A DNA stretch of 64,000 bases from Kitasatospora mediocidica KCTC 9733 (GTDB taxonomy: Bacteria; Actinomycetota; Actinomycetes; Streptomycetales; Streptomycetaceae), in the NCBI RefSeq assembly GCF_000744225.1, contig NZ_JQLN01000004.1:1364001-1428000 (forward strand), written 5' to 3'. Position numbers and translations under genes: made by a program. The notes under the pieces were generated by a model. That model worked only from the letters and a program-made list of their open reading frames with translations, ran no database searches and had not been told where the DNA came from. Below are positions 41,595 through 50,236 of this stretch, in pieces (the first letter of the stretch is position 1; each line of letters begins with the position of its first letter).

Positions 41595-42728
41595 CTAGCG
41601 GTACGGATCGCGCAACGGCCGGGGCTCGCGCACCCCACGGACGACGGCGTCCGGGAGTTCCGGACCGGCGACGTAGTAGCGCCCTTGGGCCTCGCCCCGG
41701 GCGACCAACCAGGCCGACTTCACGAGTTCGCGGATGTCGCGCTGAGCCTGCTGCTCACTCAGTTCCGCGTCCGCCTGATAGGTCACGCGGCGAAGTCGGT
41801 TGCCCATCGCGGCGGGGTAGAGCGCGTAGATCATCCGTTCGGGCCAGCCCCTTCGGCCGATCGCCTCGTCGAGTCCCGACCAGACCTCCCGCGTGGTCTC
41901 CACCTGACGGGCCACCGTCTGCGCCTGCTGGTGATGGGCACGAAGGCAGAACCGCACCCATGGCAGGCTGTCCCGTTCCGGCGTCCAGACCGGACCCCCG
42001 ACATCGGCCAGCACGTCGTAGTAGCGGTAGGTGTTGCGAGCGCGCCCCAACCACTCCTCGATGCTGGAGAACTCAGGGGCCACGATTCCCTCCCGAGCGA
42101 GCACCAGCGTGTGCAGAGCACGGGACATCCGCCCGTTGCCGTCGGACCAGGGATGGATCGCCATCAGGTTCAGGTGCGCCATCGACGCACGCACCAGCCC
42201 CGGGGCCGCCAGGTCACCATCGTTCAGCCAAGCGACCAGCTCACCGGTCAAGGTGGGCACCTGCTCAGCTGCGGGAGCCGTGTAGGCGGCGATGGTCGGA
42301 TCCTCGGCCGACGTGACGTACACCGGGCCGGTGCGCCACCAACCGGGCCGCTTCAGCAGATGATGGCCCTGCATCATGAAGTGCAACGCGTTCAGCAGGC
42401 CCGCGCTGTAGGCAAAGTCGTCCGCGGCATCCGCCAGCCGCTGGATGTAGGTCATCGCCTGCCGATGGCCCTCGATCTCGGCCGTCACCGTCTCACCCGC
42501 GTCGATCGGCGTCTCGCCGACCATGATGTCCTCGACATCCGAGACGCTCGCGGCATAACCCTCGATCGTGTTGGAGCCCGCGATTGCCCGCGCAGTCAGA
42601 TTCCGCCGCAACTGCCCCTCCCAGCGTCGGGGCGTCCGAAGGTGCAGCCGAAGGTTCCCCCGCATCTCCTCGATCTCCGCGAGGACCCGCAGATCGGCGT
42701 CTTCCAGCTCAGGCAGTTCGTACAGCAT
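41595..42728 (-). CDS. Fic-domain protein (AMPylator-type) with N-terminal inhibitory helix
   Basis: Fic proteins transfer AMP or related groups to target hydroxyls. The 377-residue protein has the complete active-site loop HPWSDGNGR (H192-R200) followed by MSR, and an S-N-T-I-E-G motif (52-57) that matches the (S/T)xxxE(G/N) autoinhibitory helix, here ahead of the Fic core. An N-terminal Fic_N-like part and a C-terminal winged-helix-like region (ERMIYALYPAAMGNRLRRVT, then EQQAQRDIRELVKSAWLVAR) complete it. ATG 42728 has no good ribosome site. Its target is unknown; a toxin role is possible but no separate antitoxin gene is adjacent, in line with the built-in inhibitor. Confidence 0.87.
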   Translation of the reverse strand: MLYELPELEDADLRVLAEIEEMRGNLRLHLRTPRRWEGQLRRNLTARAIAGSNTIEGYAASVSDVEDIMVGETPIDAGETVTAEIEGHRQAMTYIQRLADAADDFAYSAGLLNALHFMMQGHHLLKRPGWWRTGPVYVTSAEDPTIAAYTAPAAEQVPTLTGELVAWLNDGDLAAPGLVRASMAHLNLMAIHPWSDGNGRMSRALHTLVLAREGIVAPEFSSIEEWLGRARNTYRYYDVLADVGGPVWTPERDSLPWVRFCLRAHHQQAQTVARQVETTREVWSGLDEAIGRRGWPERMIYALYPAAMGNRLRRVTYQADAELSEQQAQRDIRELVKSAWLVARGEAQGRYYVAGPELPDAVVRGVREPRPLRDPYR

Positions 42729-42788
42729 GAAGCAATGACACCATCATGGCATTACTCCGTCAATCGTCACACGCCTCGGCCGGGTCAC

Positions 42789-43403
42789 TCAGTGGGTCAG
42801 AGCGGCGCGGGCTTCCTTCAGGCCGTAGAAGACGATGACGTAGCCGGCCAGTGGGTCGGCCCACCAGAGGCCGAGGGCGGAGTTCAGGAGCAGGCCGAGC
42901 AGGACGGCGGTGGCGAGGAGGGCGTCGACGAGGGTGACGCGGCCCTCGGTGCGCAGGACCGGGTTGTCCAGGGCGGCTCCGGTGCGGGACTTGCCGTGAG
43001 CCAGCAGGAACATCACCGCGGCGGTGACCGCGGTCCAGGCGATGCCGGCGGGGCTGTGGTGGGCGTGGTGGCCGGCGGCCAGTGCCCAGGTCGACTGGAC
43101 CAGCAGGTAGAGCGCCAGCGCCAGGAACGCGGCGCCGATCAGCCGCATGGCCTTGCGCTGCCGCTCCTCGCCGGTGCCCGACAGTTCCCAGATCACCACG
43201 GTCGAGGCGGCGATCTCGATCAGCGAGTCCAGCCCGAAGCCGGCCAGGGCCACCGAGCGCGCCGCGACGGCGGCGAAGGCGAGGACGACGATGCCGACGA
43301 CGTTCCACGCCAGGGTGGCCCACTCCAGGGCGAAGCCCCGGCGCAGCAGGCGGGCGGTGTCCGGGGCGGGTGCGGACGTGGGCGCGGGAGAGGTCGATGC
43401 CAT
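42789..43403 (-). CDS. Cation diffusion facilitator-type transporter
   Basis: A 204-residue protein with six hydrophobic segments and a His-rich loop GHHAHHS. The second helix contains VALAGFGLDSLIEIAAS, where an Asp and a Glu stand in positions of the CDF metal site, and the fifth TLVDALLATAVLLGLLLN. Export of a divalent cation is likely. It lacks the usual cytoplasmic C-terminal domain (short variant). ATG 43403 follows GGAGG with 9 bases between; the upstream ATG 43412 abuts that site and is less likely. A MarR-type gene 50 bases upstream on the same strand is a probable regulator. Confidence 0.72.
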   Translation of the reverse strand: MASTSPAPTSAPAPDTARLLRRGFALEWATLAWNVVGIVVLAFAAVAARSVALAGFGLDSLIEIAASTVVIWELSGTGEERQRKAMRLIGAAFLALALYLLVQSTWALAAGHHAHHSPAGIAWTAVTAAVMFLLAHGKSRTGAALDNPVLRTEGRVTLVDALLATAVLLGLLLNSALGLWWADPLAGYVIVFYGLKEARAALTH

Positions 43404-43453
43404 GACGGACATCCTCCCAGCTGCCGCCGACCGCTGGGCCCAGGCCGGGCGAG

Positions 43454-43900
43454 CTACGCCGGGAGGCCGGTCTCGCTCGCGAGGACGCCGACGGCGCGGT
43501 GCAGCGACTGCGCCTCGGCCGGGCTCAGCGAGGCGGTCAGTTCGGCGTCGAGGGCGGTCGCGGCGGCGGTGCAGGACGCGAGCAGGGTGCGTCCGGCGGG
43601 GGTGAGCGAGAGGCGGTGCCGACGGCGGTCGTCTGGGTCGCGGAGCCGCTCGACGGCTCCGAGCGCCTCCAGCCGGTCGGTGAGCCCGACCACCACGCTC
43701 GCCACCACGCCCAGGGTCTGCGCCAGCTCCAGTTGCGAGGCGGCCGCGCCGGCGCTGAGCACGGCCATCAGCGCGACGTGCTTCGGCCTGATCCCCAGCG
43801 GCTCGACGGCCGCCGCGAACCTGGCCGACGCGATCGCGCCCAGCCCGCCGAGCCGGTAGACCAAGGTGGTCGTCACCTCGGGGAGTTCGGCCTCACTCAT
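43454..43900 (-). CDS. MarR-family transcriptional regulator
   Basis: The 148-residue protein has the MarR winged-helix pattern: SQLELAQTLGVVASVVVGLTDRLEALGAV cut as SQLELAQTLGVVASVVVGL (recognition region), then RLRDPDDRRRHRLSLTPAGR (wing). Helices at both ends serve for dimerisation. It is 50 bases upstream of the cation-transporter gene on the same strand, so it probably represses or senses for that transporter. ATG 43900 is preceded by a weak ribosome site. Confidence 0.85.
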   Translation of the reverse strand: MSEAELPEVTTTLVYRLGGLGAIASARFAAAVEPLGIRPKHVALMAVLSAGAAASQLELAQTLGVVASVVVGLTDRLEALGAVERLRDPDDRRRHRLSLTPAGRTLLASCTAAATALDAELTASLSPAEAQSLHRAVGVLASETGLPA

Positions 43901-43967
43901 GCGGCCAACGCTACCCTCGGGGAACCGTTCGTAGGGAGAATGGTGGATCGGGAGTTTCCCGCGGTCG

Positions 43968-44213
43968 TCAGCGCGGCCCGGGCAGCGGGACGGCGTGCAG
44001 GCACTTGGTCACGCAGGGGCCCGGATCGTCCGCCAACGGCTCGGCGACCCCGTCGGCGCCGATCTGCACCAGGAACTCGCCGGTCTCGTCCACGTAGACC
44101 GGACGCCCGTCCACCCCGACCCGGTCCGAGAGCAGGACGGTGACCACCCGGGGCGGGGCGTGCGCGCCCGGCGTCCCCGGAAGGGTGATGGCATAGCGTT
44201 CGATCACGGTCAT
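43968..44213 (-). CDS. Small conserved-looking protein of unknown function
   Basis: An 81-residue protein beginning MTVIERYAITLPGTPGAHAP, with beta-strand-like segments (RVVTVLLSD, VYVDETGEFLVQIGADG) and two Cys near the end (GPCVTKCLHAV). A strong ribosome site (CAGGAG, 6 bases before ATG 44213) supports it as a real gene. It is on the same strand and 67 bases upstream of the MarR gene. I do not recognise a named family. Confidence 0.6.
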   Translation of the reverse strand: MTVIERYAITLPGTPGAHAPPRVVTVLLSDRVGVDGRPVYVDETGEFLVQIGADGVAEPLADDPGPCVTKCLHAVPLPGPR

Positions 44214-44359
44214 GGCGGACTCCTGCCCTCGATTGGCCTCTGACCGGCCGAGCGGCCGCCCAAACCTCGTCGGGCCGATGAAATAGGCGCAGCCGAGCCC
44301 TCATGATCATCGCCCGCCGGCCTGACGGTGCGTCGGTGACCGGAGGTACCGTTCGGGGC

Positions 44360-44803
44360 ATGAGCGACCAGGATTTCACCGTCCCGATCACCGTCCGCGG
44401 CTACGAAACCGACGCCCAGGGCCACCTCAACCAGGCCTGTTACCTCCAGTACGCCGAACACGCCCGCTGGGCCCACCTGGAGAGCGCCGGGATCCGGCAG
44501 GCCGACCTGCTGGCCGCCGGGGTCGGCCCGGTCGTGCTGGAAACGACGATCAAGTACCGGCGCGAGCTGCGCGCCGGGGACGAGGTCGCGGTCAGCTGCC
44601 GCTTCGAGTGGGGCACCGGCAAGACCTTCCGGCTGATCCAGACCATCACCCGGACCGACGAACCCGACGCCGCGACCCCCACCGTGGCCGCCGAACTCAC
44701 GGCGGTCAGCGGCATCCTGGACCTCACCGCCCGCCGCCTGGTCCCCGACCCGCGAGCCGCCCTCGGCGCCCTCGCCACCGACCCGGCGGCACTCGGCATC
44801 TGA
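44360..44803 (+). CDS. Acyl-CoA thioesterase (4HBT/hotdog fold)
   Basis: The 147-residue protein has the hotdog thioesterase active-site helix: RGYETDAQGHLNQACYLQYAEHARW cut as YETDAQGHLNQACYLQYAEH, with the Asp (or Glu) acting on the thioester and the GHLNxxxYLxYxE pattern of 4-hydroxybenzoyl-CoA thioesterases. It probably hydrolyses a medium or aromatic acyl-CoA. ATG 44360 is used in preference to the upstream ATG 44303, as the family begins a few residues before PITVRGYE. It converges on the HypX gene with a 12-base gap. Confidence 0.82.
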   Translation: MSDQDFTVPITVRGYETDAQGHLNQACYLQYAEHARWAHLESAGIRQADLLAAGVGPVVLETTIKYRRELRAGDEVAVSCRFEWGTGKTFRLIQTITRTDEPDAATPTVAAELTAVSGILDLTARRLVPDPRAALGALATDPAALGI

Positions 44804-44815
44804 GCCGGCGAGTGA

Positions 44816-46513
44816 TCAGCGGTCGCCGACGGACCCAGCCCGGGGCAGCGCGTCGAGCTGGGCGGGGTTGCGGGTCGGGCGCTCCTTGTGGACGAAGGCG
44901 CGCCGCAGCGCGTGGTAGGGCGCCTGTGGGTCGAAGAAGATGGCGTGCATCCGGGCGAGTTCGTCCTCGCGGTAGGCGGCCAATGGGCGGTCGGCGGCGT
45001 CGCGCTCCAGGCGGGCCTTCTTCTCGCCGATCCGCTGCGGCGTGGTCGGCAGGGCGGCCAGCCGGGCGGCCAGCGCGCGGACGTCCCCGGCGAAGTCCGC
45101 GGGTCCGCTCTCCACGATCCGGTCCACCAGTCCCAGGCGCTGGGCGCCCGCCGCACCGACCGGGAGCGCCTCCTCGGTCAGCCGCCGGGCGGCGGCCGGG
45201 CCGACCCGGCGCGGCAGGGTGTACGTCCAGTACTCGGAGCCGTAGAGGCCCATCAGGCGGTAGTGCGGGTTGAGGACGACGCCGGCCCGGCACCACACCT
45301 CGTCGGCGGCCAGCGCCAGCATCGCGCCACCGGCGGCGGCGTTGCCGCCGAGCGCCGCGACGGTGAGCCGGTCCGTGGTGGTCAGCACCGCCTCCACCAG
45401 GTCGTCCATCGCCTGGATGTTGGCCCAGGACTCCGCGGCCGGGTCGGCGGCGGCCTCGATCACGTTGAGGTGGATGCCGTTGGAGAAGAAGTCGCGGCCG
45501 CCGCCGAGCACCAGGACCGAGGTGGGGCGGGCGCAGGCGAGGCGGTAGGCGGCGAGCAGGCGGCGGCACTGGTCGGTGCTCATCGCGCCGCCGGGGAAGG
45601 CGAACCGCAGCACGCCGACCGGTCCGTCCTCCCGGTAGTCGATGTCCGTCCAACCGTCAGCGGCTTCGGGCAGGTCCGGCAGCAGCCCGCCGAGCGCCGT
45701 CACCGCCGGGAGTTTGACACCGGGCGGCCCGCCGGGGCGGCGACGGGCCCGTAGTTCGGGGATCCACACCGCGCCGTCGGCGGTGGCCCGGCAGACGGCG
45801 CCGGCCCGGGTCGCCAGCAGCTCGCCCGGGCGCCCGCGCAGCCGGTCCTCCGGGTGGCCGCCGTGCAGGAACCACTGGGCGCCGCAGAGTTCGTCGAGGA
45901 CTCCCGGCTGCGAGTCGGCGGCGCGCAGGGCCCGCAGCACCGCAGCCGTGCCGTCGCGCCGCCAGTCGATGCGGCGCAGGCTCTGGTCGAGGTAGGGACG
46001 GGTCCGGCCGGCGGGCACCAGGCCGGCCTGCCGCTGCGGCGCGTACGTGCCGGAGGCGACGCGGTCGACGGCGAGCAGCACCGCCTCCACCGCGGCGTCG
46101 GAGATCTCGCCGCGGTAGAGGTCGCTCTTGGCGACGCCGGCGGGGACCGCGCAGGGCACGGTGGCCCAGACGTCCCCGGCGTCCATGACCGCGTCCGCCT
46201 GCAGGACGGTCACGCCCCACCGCTCCGCGTCCTCGTGCAGCGCCCAGTCGAGCGAGGACGGACCGCGGTCGCCGACCGGGCCCGGGTGGACGATCAGGCA
46301 GGTGTGCGCGGTCCAGAGGTCGGCGGGGATCGCGCTCTTCAGCATCGGGGCCAGGGTCAGGTCCGGCGCGTGCCGGCGGACGGCCGCCCGCAGCGCGTCG
46401 TCGTCCGGGGCCTGCGCCAGCTGCACGCCCACCAGGTGTCCGCGATCGCGCAGTTCGACGAAGACCCGTTGGGTCAGGCTGTTGAACGCGCTCGCGACGA
46501 GCAGAATCCGCAC
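44816..46513 (-). CDS. hypX: HypX-like hydrogenase maturation protein (formyltransferase-enoyl-CoA hydratase fusion)
   Basis: HypX makes the CO ligand of some [NiFe]-hydrogenases from formyl-tetrahydrofolate. The 565-residue protein has an N-terminal formyltransferase-like domain (about 1-250, MRILLVASAFNSLTQRV and IVHPGPVGDRGPSSLDWAL) and a C-terminal enoyl-CoA hydratase-like domain (about 270-520) with the HypX-type RLMGLYGSEYWTYTLPRRVG segment holding a Tyr and Glu of the second active site. GTG 46513 follows GGGAGG and begins the family start VRILLVA. No hydrogenase or other hyp genes are in this window, so it either acts in trans or has another role. Confidence 0.82.
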   Translation of the reverse strand: MRILLVASAFNSLTQRVFVELRDRGHLVGVQLAQAPDDDALRAAVRRHAPDLTLAPMLKSAIPADLWTAHTCLIVHPGPVGDRGPSSLDWALHEDAERWGVTVLQADAVMDAGDVWATVPCAVPAGVAKSDLYRGEISDAAVEAVLLAVDRVASGTYAPQRQAGLVPAGRTRPYLDQSLRRIDWRRDGTAAVLRALRAADSQPGVLDELCGAQWFLHGGHPEDRLRGRPGELLATRAGAVCRATADGAVWIPELRARRRPGGPPGVKLPAVTALGGLLPDLPEAADGWTDIDYREDGPVGVLRFAFPGGAMSTDQCRRLLAAYRLACARPTSVLVLGGGRDFFSNGIHLNVIEAAADPAAESWANIQAMDDLVEAVLTTTDRLTVAALGGNAAAGGAMLALAADEVWCRAGVVLNPHYRLMGLYGSEYWTYTLPRRVGPAAARRLTEEALPVGAAGAQRLGLVDRIVESGPADFAGDVRALAARLAALPTTPQRIGEKKARLERDAADRPLAAYREDELARMHAIFFDPQAPYHALRRAFVHKERPTRNPAQLDALPRAGSVGDR

Positions 46514-46773
46514 GGTTGCCTCCCGGCCGCCCGGCGCACGGGGGAGGCGGCGGGCCCGGCCGTCAGCGATCCTCACGCCCGGGCGCGCGGCGACCGCGAA
46601 CGCGCGCCCGGCGACCGGCCCGTGAGTCGCCCGATCGGGCGCAGAGCGAACGCTGCGGGGCCGCCGCGCTACCGAGGCGCTGCCGCGCTGCCGAGGTACT
46701 GGGGCGCTGCCAAGGTGCCGGCGCGCCGCTGTCGCGCTTCTGTGCTCCGGGTCTCACTCCGCGAACACCCCCC

Positions 46774-46792
46774 TCCGACAAGTGTTGTCGGA
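46774..46792 (+). promoter_or_regulatory. Operator palindrome TCCGACAAgtgTTGTCGGA before the MarR gene
   Basis: A perfect 8-base inverted repeat with a 3-base centre ends 15 bases before the ATG of the MarR-family gene. The site and position are classical for MarR autoregulation, and it would also control the coupled chloride-channel gene. Confidence 0.65.
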
Positions 46793-46807
46793 TGCAATAC
46801 TCTCCAC

Positions 46808-47305
46808 ATGGTCGGTATATCTGATGACGTACCTGGTGGGGACAGTCCCGCCCAGGAGGAGATCGACGCGTTCCAAACCGCCGCGCGCGATCTGATCGGC
46901 GTGGCGCTCAGGAGCCTGGACGTGCTCGCGGGACAGGTCTCGCTGCCGCAGTTCCGGATGCTGCTCGCACTGCGGGACCTCGGGCGCTGCCCGTCCTCGC
47001 ACGTCGCCCAGGCGCTGGGCCTGGGCGCCTCCTCGGTGACCCGGCTGGCCGACCGGTTGCACGTCTCGGGACACATCGCGCGCGGCGCGGACGCGCACCA
47101 CCGCGGGGTGGTCACCCTGGAGCTCACCGCACTCGGCCACCACGTGGTGAGCGAGGTACTGGACTGGCGCCACCAGGAGTTCGCCCGCATCCTGGCCCGC
47201 CTGGAGCCCGGCCAACGGGCCGCGACGGCGGAGGGCCTGCGCGCCTTCCATCAGGTGGTCGGCGACGGCTACGCGGCCGACGTACACGGGCCGGTGCCGC
47301 TGTGA
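46808..47305 (+). CDS. MarR-family transcriptional regulator coupled to a ClC gene
   Basis: The 165-residue protein has a MarR winged helix: LPQFRMLLALRDLGRCPSSH, then GLGASSVTRLADRLHVSGHI (recognition helix) and RGADAHHRGVVTLELTALG (wing). Helices at both ends are for dimer formation. ATG 46808 is followed by the typical acidic N-terminus. No good ribosome site is seen, so leaderless initiation is possible (TACTCT at 46798-46803 may be a -10 box). It overlaps the ClC gene by GTGA and probably represses both genes through the palindrome upstream. Confidence 0.85.
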   Translation: MVGISDDVPGGDSPAQEEIDAFQTAARDLIGVALRSLDVLAGQVSLPQFRMLLALRDLGRCPSSHVAQALGLGASSVTRLADRLHVSGHIARGADAHHRGVVTLELTALGHHVVSEVLDWRHQEFARILARLEPGQRAATAEGLRAFHQVVGDGYAADVHGPVPL

Positions 47306-49146
47306 GCGCCAAGCCCGTCACCGGGGCGCACCAACGGGCCGCCCACCTGGGGGACTTCACCGTCGGCCCGCGGATGCTGCTGATCTGCGCCTGGGCCCTG
47401 CCGGTCGGCGGCGCGGGCGCGCTGGCGGCACTGTTCCTGCAACGGCTGATCGGGCTGGTCACCAACCTCGTCTTCTACCAGCGCTGGGACACCGCGCTGG
47501 TGGCGCCCGGCCTGCACCACCACCCGTGGTGGCTGGTGCTGTTGGCGCCCGTCGCCGGAGGTCTGGTGATCGGGGTGATGGCCCGCTACGGCTCGGAGAA
47601 GATCCGCGGCCACGGGATGCCCGAGGCCATCGAGGCGATCCTCACCGGGGGCAGCCGGGTCGCCCCGAAGGTCGCCCTGCTCAAGCCGGTCTCGGCCGCG
47701 ATCAGCATCGGCACCGGCGGCCCGTTCGGCGCCGAGGGACCGATCATCATGACCGGTGGCGCCATCGGTTCGATGCTCGCCCAGGCGCTGCGGCTGAGCG
47801 CGGACGAGCGCAAGACGCTGCTCGTCTCCGGGGCCGCCGCCGGCATGGCCGCCACCTTCAACTCCCCGATGGCCGCTGTGTTGTTGGCCGTGGAACTGCT
47901 GCTCTTCGAGTGGCGGCCGCGCAGCTTCGTGCCGGTGGTCGGCGCGGTCGCGGTCGCCACCGTGACCCGTGGCGTCCTGATGGGCACCGGTCCGGTGTTC
48001 CCCGTCCCGACCACCGGTCTGCACCTCAACGGCGGCGTCACCGCGCTGGCCGCGGTGGTCGGGCTCACCGGCGGCGTCCTCGCGGTGGCCGCGACCTGGC
48101 TGGTCTACCGGGCCGAGGACGCCTTCGCCCGGCTGCCGTTCCACTGGATGTGGTGGCCCGCCATCGGCGGCGCGGTCATCGGGCTGGGCGGCCTGGTCGA
48201 GCCCCGCGCCCTGGGCGTGGGCTACGACGTGATCGACCAGCTGCTGACCGGCCGGGCCAGTACCTCACTGATCATCGGCATCCTGGTGGTCAAGACGCTG
48301 ATCTGGTCGTTGTCGCTGGGCTCCGGCACCTCCGGCGGCGTGCTGGCACCGGTGTTCATGATCGGCGGGGCGCTCGGTGCCTGGGAGGGCATGCTGCTCC
48401 CCCAGGTGATCCCGGGCTTCTGGGCGATGGCCGGGCTGGCCGCGGTGGTCGGCGGCGTGATGCGCTCCCCGCTCACCGGGGTGGTCTTCACCCTGGAGCT
48501 GACCCACGCCTGGCCCACCGCGCTGCCCCTGCTGGTCGCCTCGACCACCGGCTACGCGCTCTCGACGCTGATCCTCAAGCGGTCGATCCTCACCGAGAAG
48601 ATCGCCCGACGCGGGCTGCACCTGACCCGCGAGTACTCCACGGACCCGCTGGAGACCTTCTTCGCCGAGGAGGTCATGCGGCGCGAACCGCACGTGCTGG
48701 CCGCCGGCCACCGGCCGGACCCGGCGTTCCTGGCGACCCTGCGCGACGAGGCCGCCGCCGGGCACGGCCAGCGGCTCTACCCGGTGACCGCCGACGACGG
48801 CAGCCTGGCCGGCGTCGCGACCCGACGCGACCTGCTGGCCGGCGCGGACGGCGACGCAGGAGCGGACGCGGTCCAGGAGGCTCGGGTGGTGATCCGTCCC
48901 GACGACACCCTGCGCCACGTGGCCTACCTCTTCGCCGAGCACCACGTCACCAGCGCGCCGGTGGTCGGCCACTCCCCCGGGTTCCCGGCCGGCCGGGTGC
49001 TCGGCGTGATCAGCCTGCGCGACCTGCTGCACGCCCGGCGGCACGACCTCACCGAGGAGCACCACCGCCAGCGCCTGATCCCCCGCCAGGCCACCGCGCC
49101 CGCCGCTGCCGTCGCCGCTCAGGTGGTGAGCCGGACGCCGATGTAG
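47302..49146 (+). CDS. ClC-family chloride channel/transporter with CBS domains
   Basis: A 614-residue membrane protein with about ten or more helices. The ClC filter motifs are GHGMPE (103-108), GPFGAEGP (140-147, with gating E145), and GSGTSGGVLAP further on. After the membrane part a cytoplasmic tail (about 440-600) holds two CBS modules (VMRREPHVLAAG...; ARVVIRPDDTLRHVAYLFAE). GTG 47302 overlaps the MarR gene stop (GTGA). Chloride or proton-chloride exchange is the likely role. The 3' end overlaps the convergent YeiH-like gene by 28 bases. Confidence 0.87.
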   Translation: MSAKPVTGAHQRAAHLGDFTVGPRMLLICAWALPVGGAGALAALFLQRLIGLVTNLVFYQRWDTALVAPGLHHHPWWLVLLAPVAGGLVIGVMARYGSEKIRGHGMPEAIEAILTGGSRVAPKVALLKPVSAAISIGTGGPFGAEGPIIMTGGAIGSMLAQALRLSADERKTLLVSGAAAGMAATFNSPMAAVLLAVELLLFEWRPRSFVPVVGAVAVATVTRGVLMGTGPVFPVPTTGLHLNGGVTALAAVVGLTGGVLAVAATWLVYRAEDAFARLPFHWMWWPAIGGAVIGLGGLVEPRALGVGYDVIDQLLTGRASTSLIIGILVVKTLIWSLSLGSGTSGGVLAPVFMIGGALGAWEGMLLPQVIPGFWAMAGLAAVVGGVMRSPLTGVVFTLELTHAWPTALPLLVASTTGYALSTLILKRSILTEKIARRGLHLTREYSTDPLETFFAEEVMRREPHVLAAGHRPDPAFLATLRDEAAAGHGQRLYPVTADDGSLAGVATRRDLLAGADGDAGADAVQEARVVIRPDDTLRHVAYLFAEHHVTSAPVVGHSPGFPAGRVLGVISLRDLLHARRHDLTEEHHRQRLIPRQATAPAAAVAAQVVSRTPM

Positions 49147-50165
49147 GCGAGAGCGGCGATCAGCAGCCAGGAGGCCAGCCCCACCAGGAGGGCCCGTCCC
49201 CCGGTGCGGACCAGCGCGCGGACGTCGACCGAGCTGCCGAGCGCGAACAGCGCGCCCGCCAGCAGCAGTCCGTCCAGCTGGTCCGCACCGGTGATCACCG
49301 AGGCGGGCAGCAGCCCGCTGGTCCGTACGGCCACCAGGGCCAGGAAGCCGGCCACGAAGAGCGGCACGACGGGCTGCCGCCGGCCCGGGACCGGCGCACC
49401 CGCCGGGCCCGCCGCCGCGGCCGTCCGGGCCCGGCGGCGGGAGAGCGCGACGCCGGCGACGATCGGCGCGAGCAGCGCGACCCGCATCAGCTTGACCACC
49501 ACGGCCTGGCCCAGCGCGGTGGGTCCGGCGCCCTGCGCGATCGCCACGACCTGGCCGACGTCGTGCACGCTGGCCCCGGTCCAGCGGCCGAACTGGACGT
49601 CCCCCAGGCCCAGCGGGGCCTGGAGCAGCGGGAGCACCGCGATCGCCAGCGTGCCGCAGAGGGTGACCAGCGCGACCGCGGTGACCACGTCCTCGTCGTC
49701 ACTCTCGGTGACGCCGTTCATCGCGGCGACCGCGGACGCCCCGCAGATCGAGAACCCGGTGGCGATCAGCAGCGGCTGGTCACCGGGCAGCCCCGCGCGC
49801 CGGCCGAGCCACTGGGTGCCGAAGAAGGTCGCCGACACCACCCCGAGCACCACCAGGACGGTCTGCCAGCCCAGCGCCACCACGTCGCCCAGCGCCAACT
49901 TCAGGCCCAGCAGGGCGATCCCGAGCCGCATCAGCCGGCGGGAGGAGAAAGCCAGGCCGGGCCGGAGCGCGGCGGGCAGCAGGCGCAGGTTCCCCGCGAC
50001 GACCCCCAGCACCACCGCCCAGGTGAGCGGCGCGACGGCCGGCACCAGCCGGTTCACCGACCACGCCACCGCGACCGCCGCCGCCACCACGGTGAGCCCC
50101 GGCAGCAGGCGCGTGGCGGGAGCGGGAGCACGAGGCGTGGTGGGACGCGGGAGGGAGAGGGTCAT
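49119..50165 (-). CDS. YeiH-family putative membrane transporter
   Basis: A 348-residue, ten-helix membrane protein of the UPF0324/YeiH group, sometimes called a sulfate exporter family. Recognisable segments are PGLTVVAAAVAVAWSVNRLV, LRLGIALLGLKLALGDV-like RLMRLGIALLGLKLALGD, FSICGASAVAAMNGV and GRWTGASVHDVGQVVAIAQG. The gene is divergent from a LysR-type regulator with a 71-base gap, the same arrangement as the yeiE-yeiH pair of enterobacteria. The transported substrate is not established. It overlaps the ClC gene tail-to-tail. Confidence 0.82.
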   Translation of the reverse strand: MTLSLPRPTTPRAPAPATRLLPGLTVVAAAVAVAWSVNRLVPAVAPLTWAVVLGVVAGNLRLLPAALRPGLAFSSRRLMRLGIALLGLKLALGDVVALGWQTVLVVLGVVSATFFGTQWLGRRAGLPGDQPLLIATGFSICGASAVAAMNGVTESDDEDVVTAVALVTLCGTLAIAVLPLLQAPLGLGDVQFGRWTGASVHDVGQVVAIAQGAGPTALGQAVVVKLMRVALLAPIVAGVALSRRRARTAAAAGPAGAPVPGRRQPVVPLFVAGFLALVAVRTSGLLPASVITGADQLDGLLLAGALFALGSSVDVRALVRTGGRALLVGLASWLLIAALAYIGVRLTT

Positions 50166-50222
50166 GACAGCCAGATTCCCCCGGCCCCGCGGCGGCCGGT
50201 ACCCGTCGGTTACCTGGCACGC

Positions 50223-50233
50223 GATAACTTATC
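50223..50233. promoter_or_regulatory. GATAAcTTATC palindrome between the YeiH-like and LysR genes
   Basis: A perfect 5-base inverted repeat with a single-base centre lies 3 bases before the LysR gene start and in the short divergent promoter region. It is an autoregulation candidate for the LysR protein. Confidence 0.45.
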
Positions 50234-50236
50234 CCT

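Noticed and set aside
41595..42728. Fic toxin-antitoxin module
   Set aside because: No separate antitoxin gene is adjacent, and the protein carries its own inhibitory SNTIEG motif.
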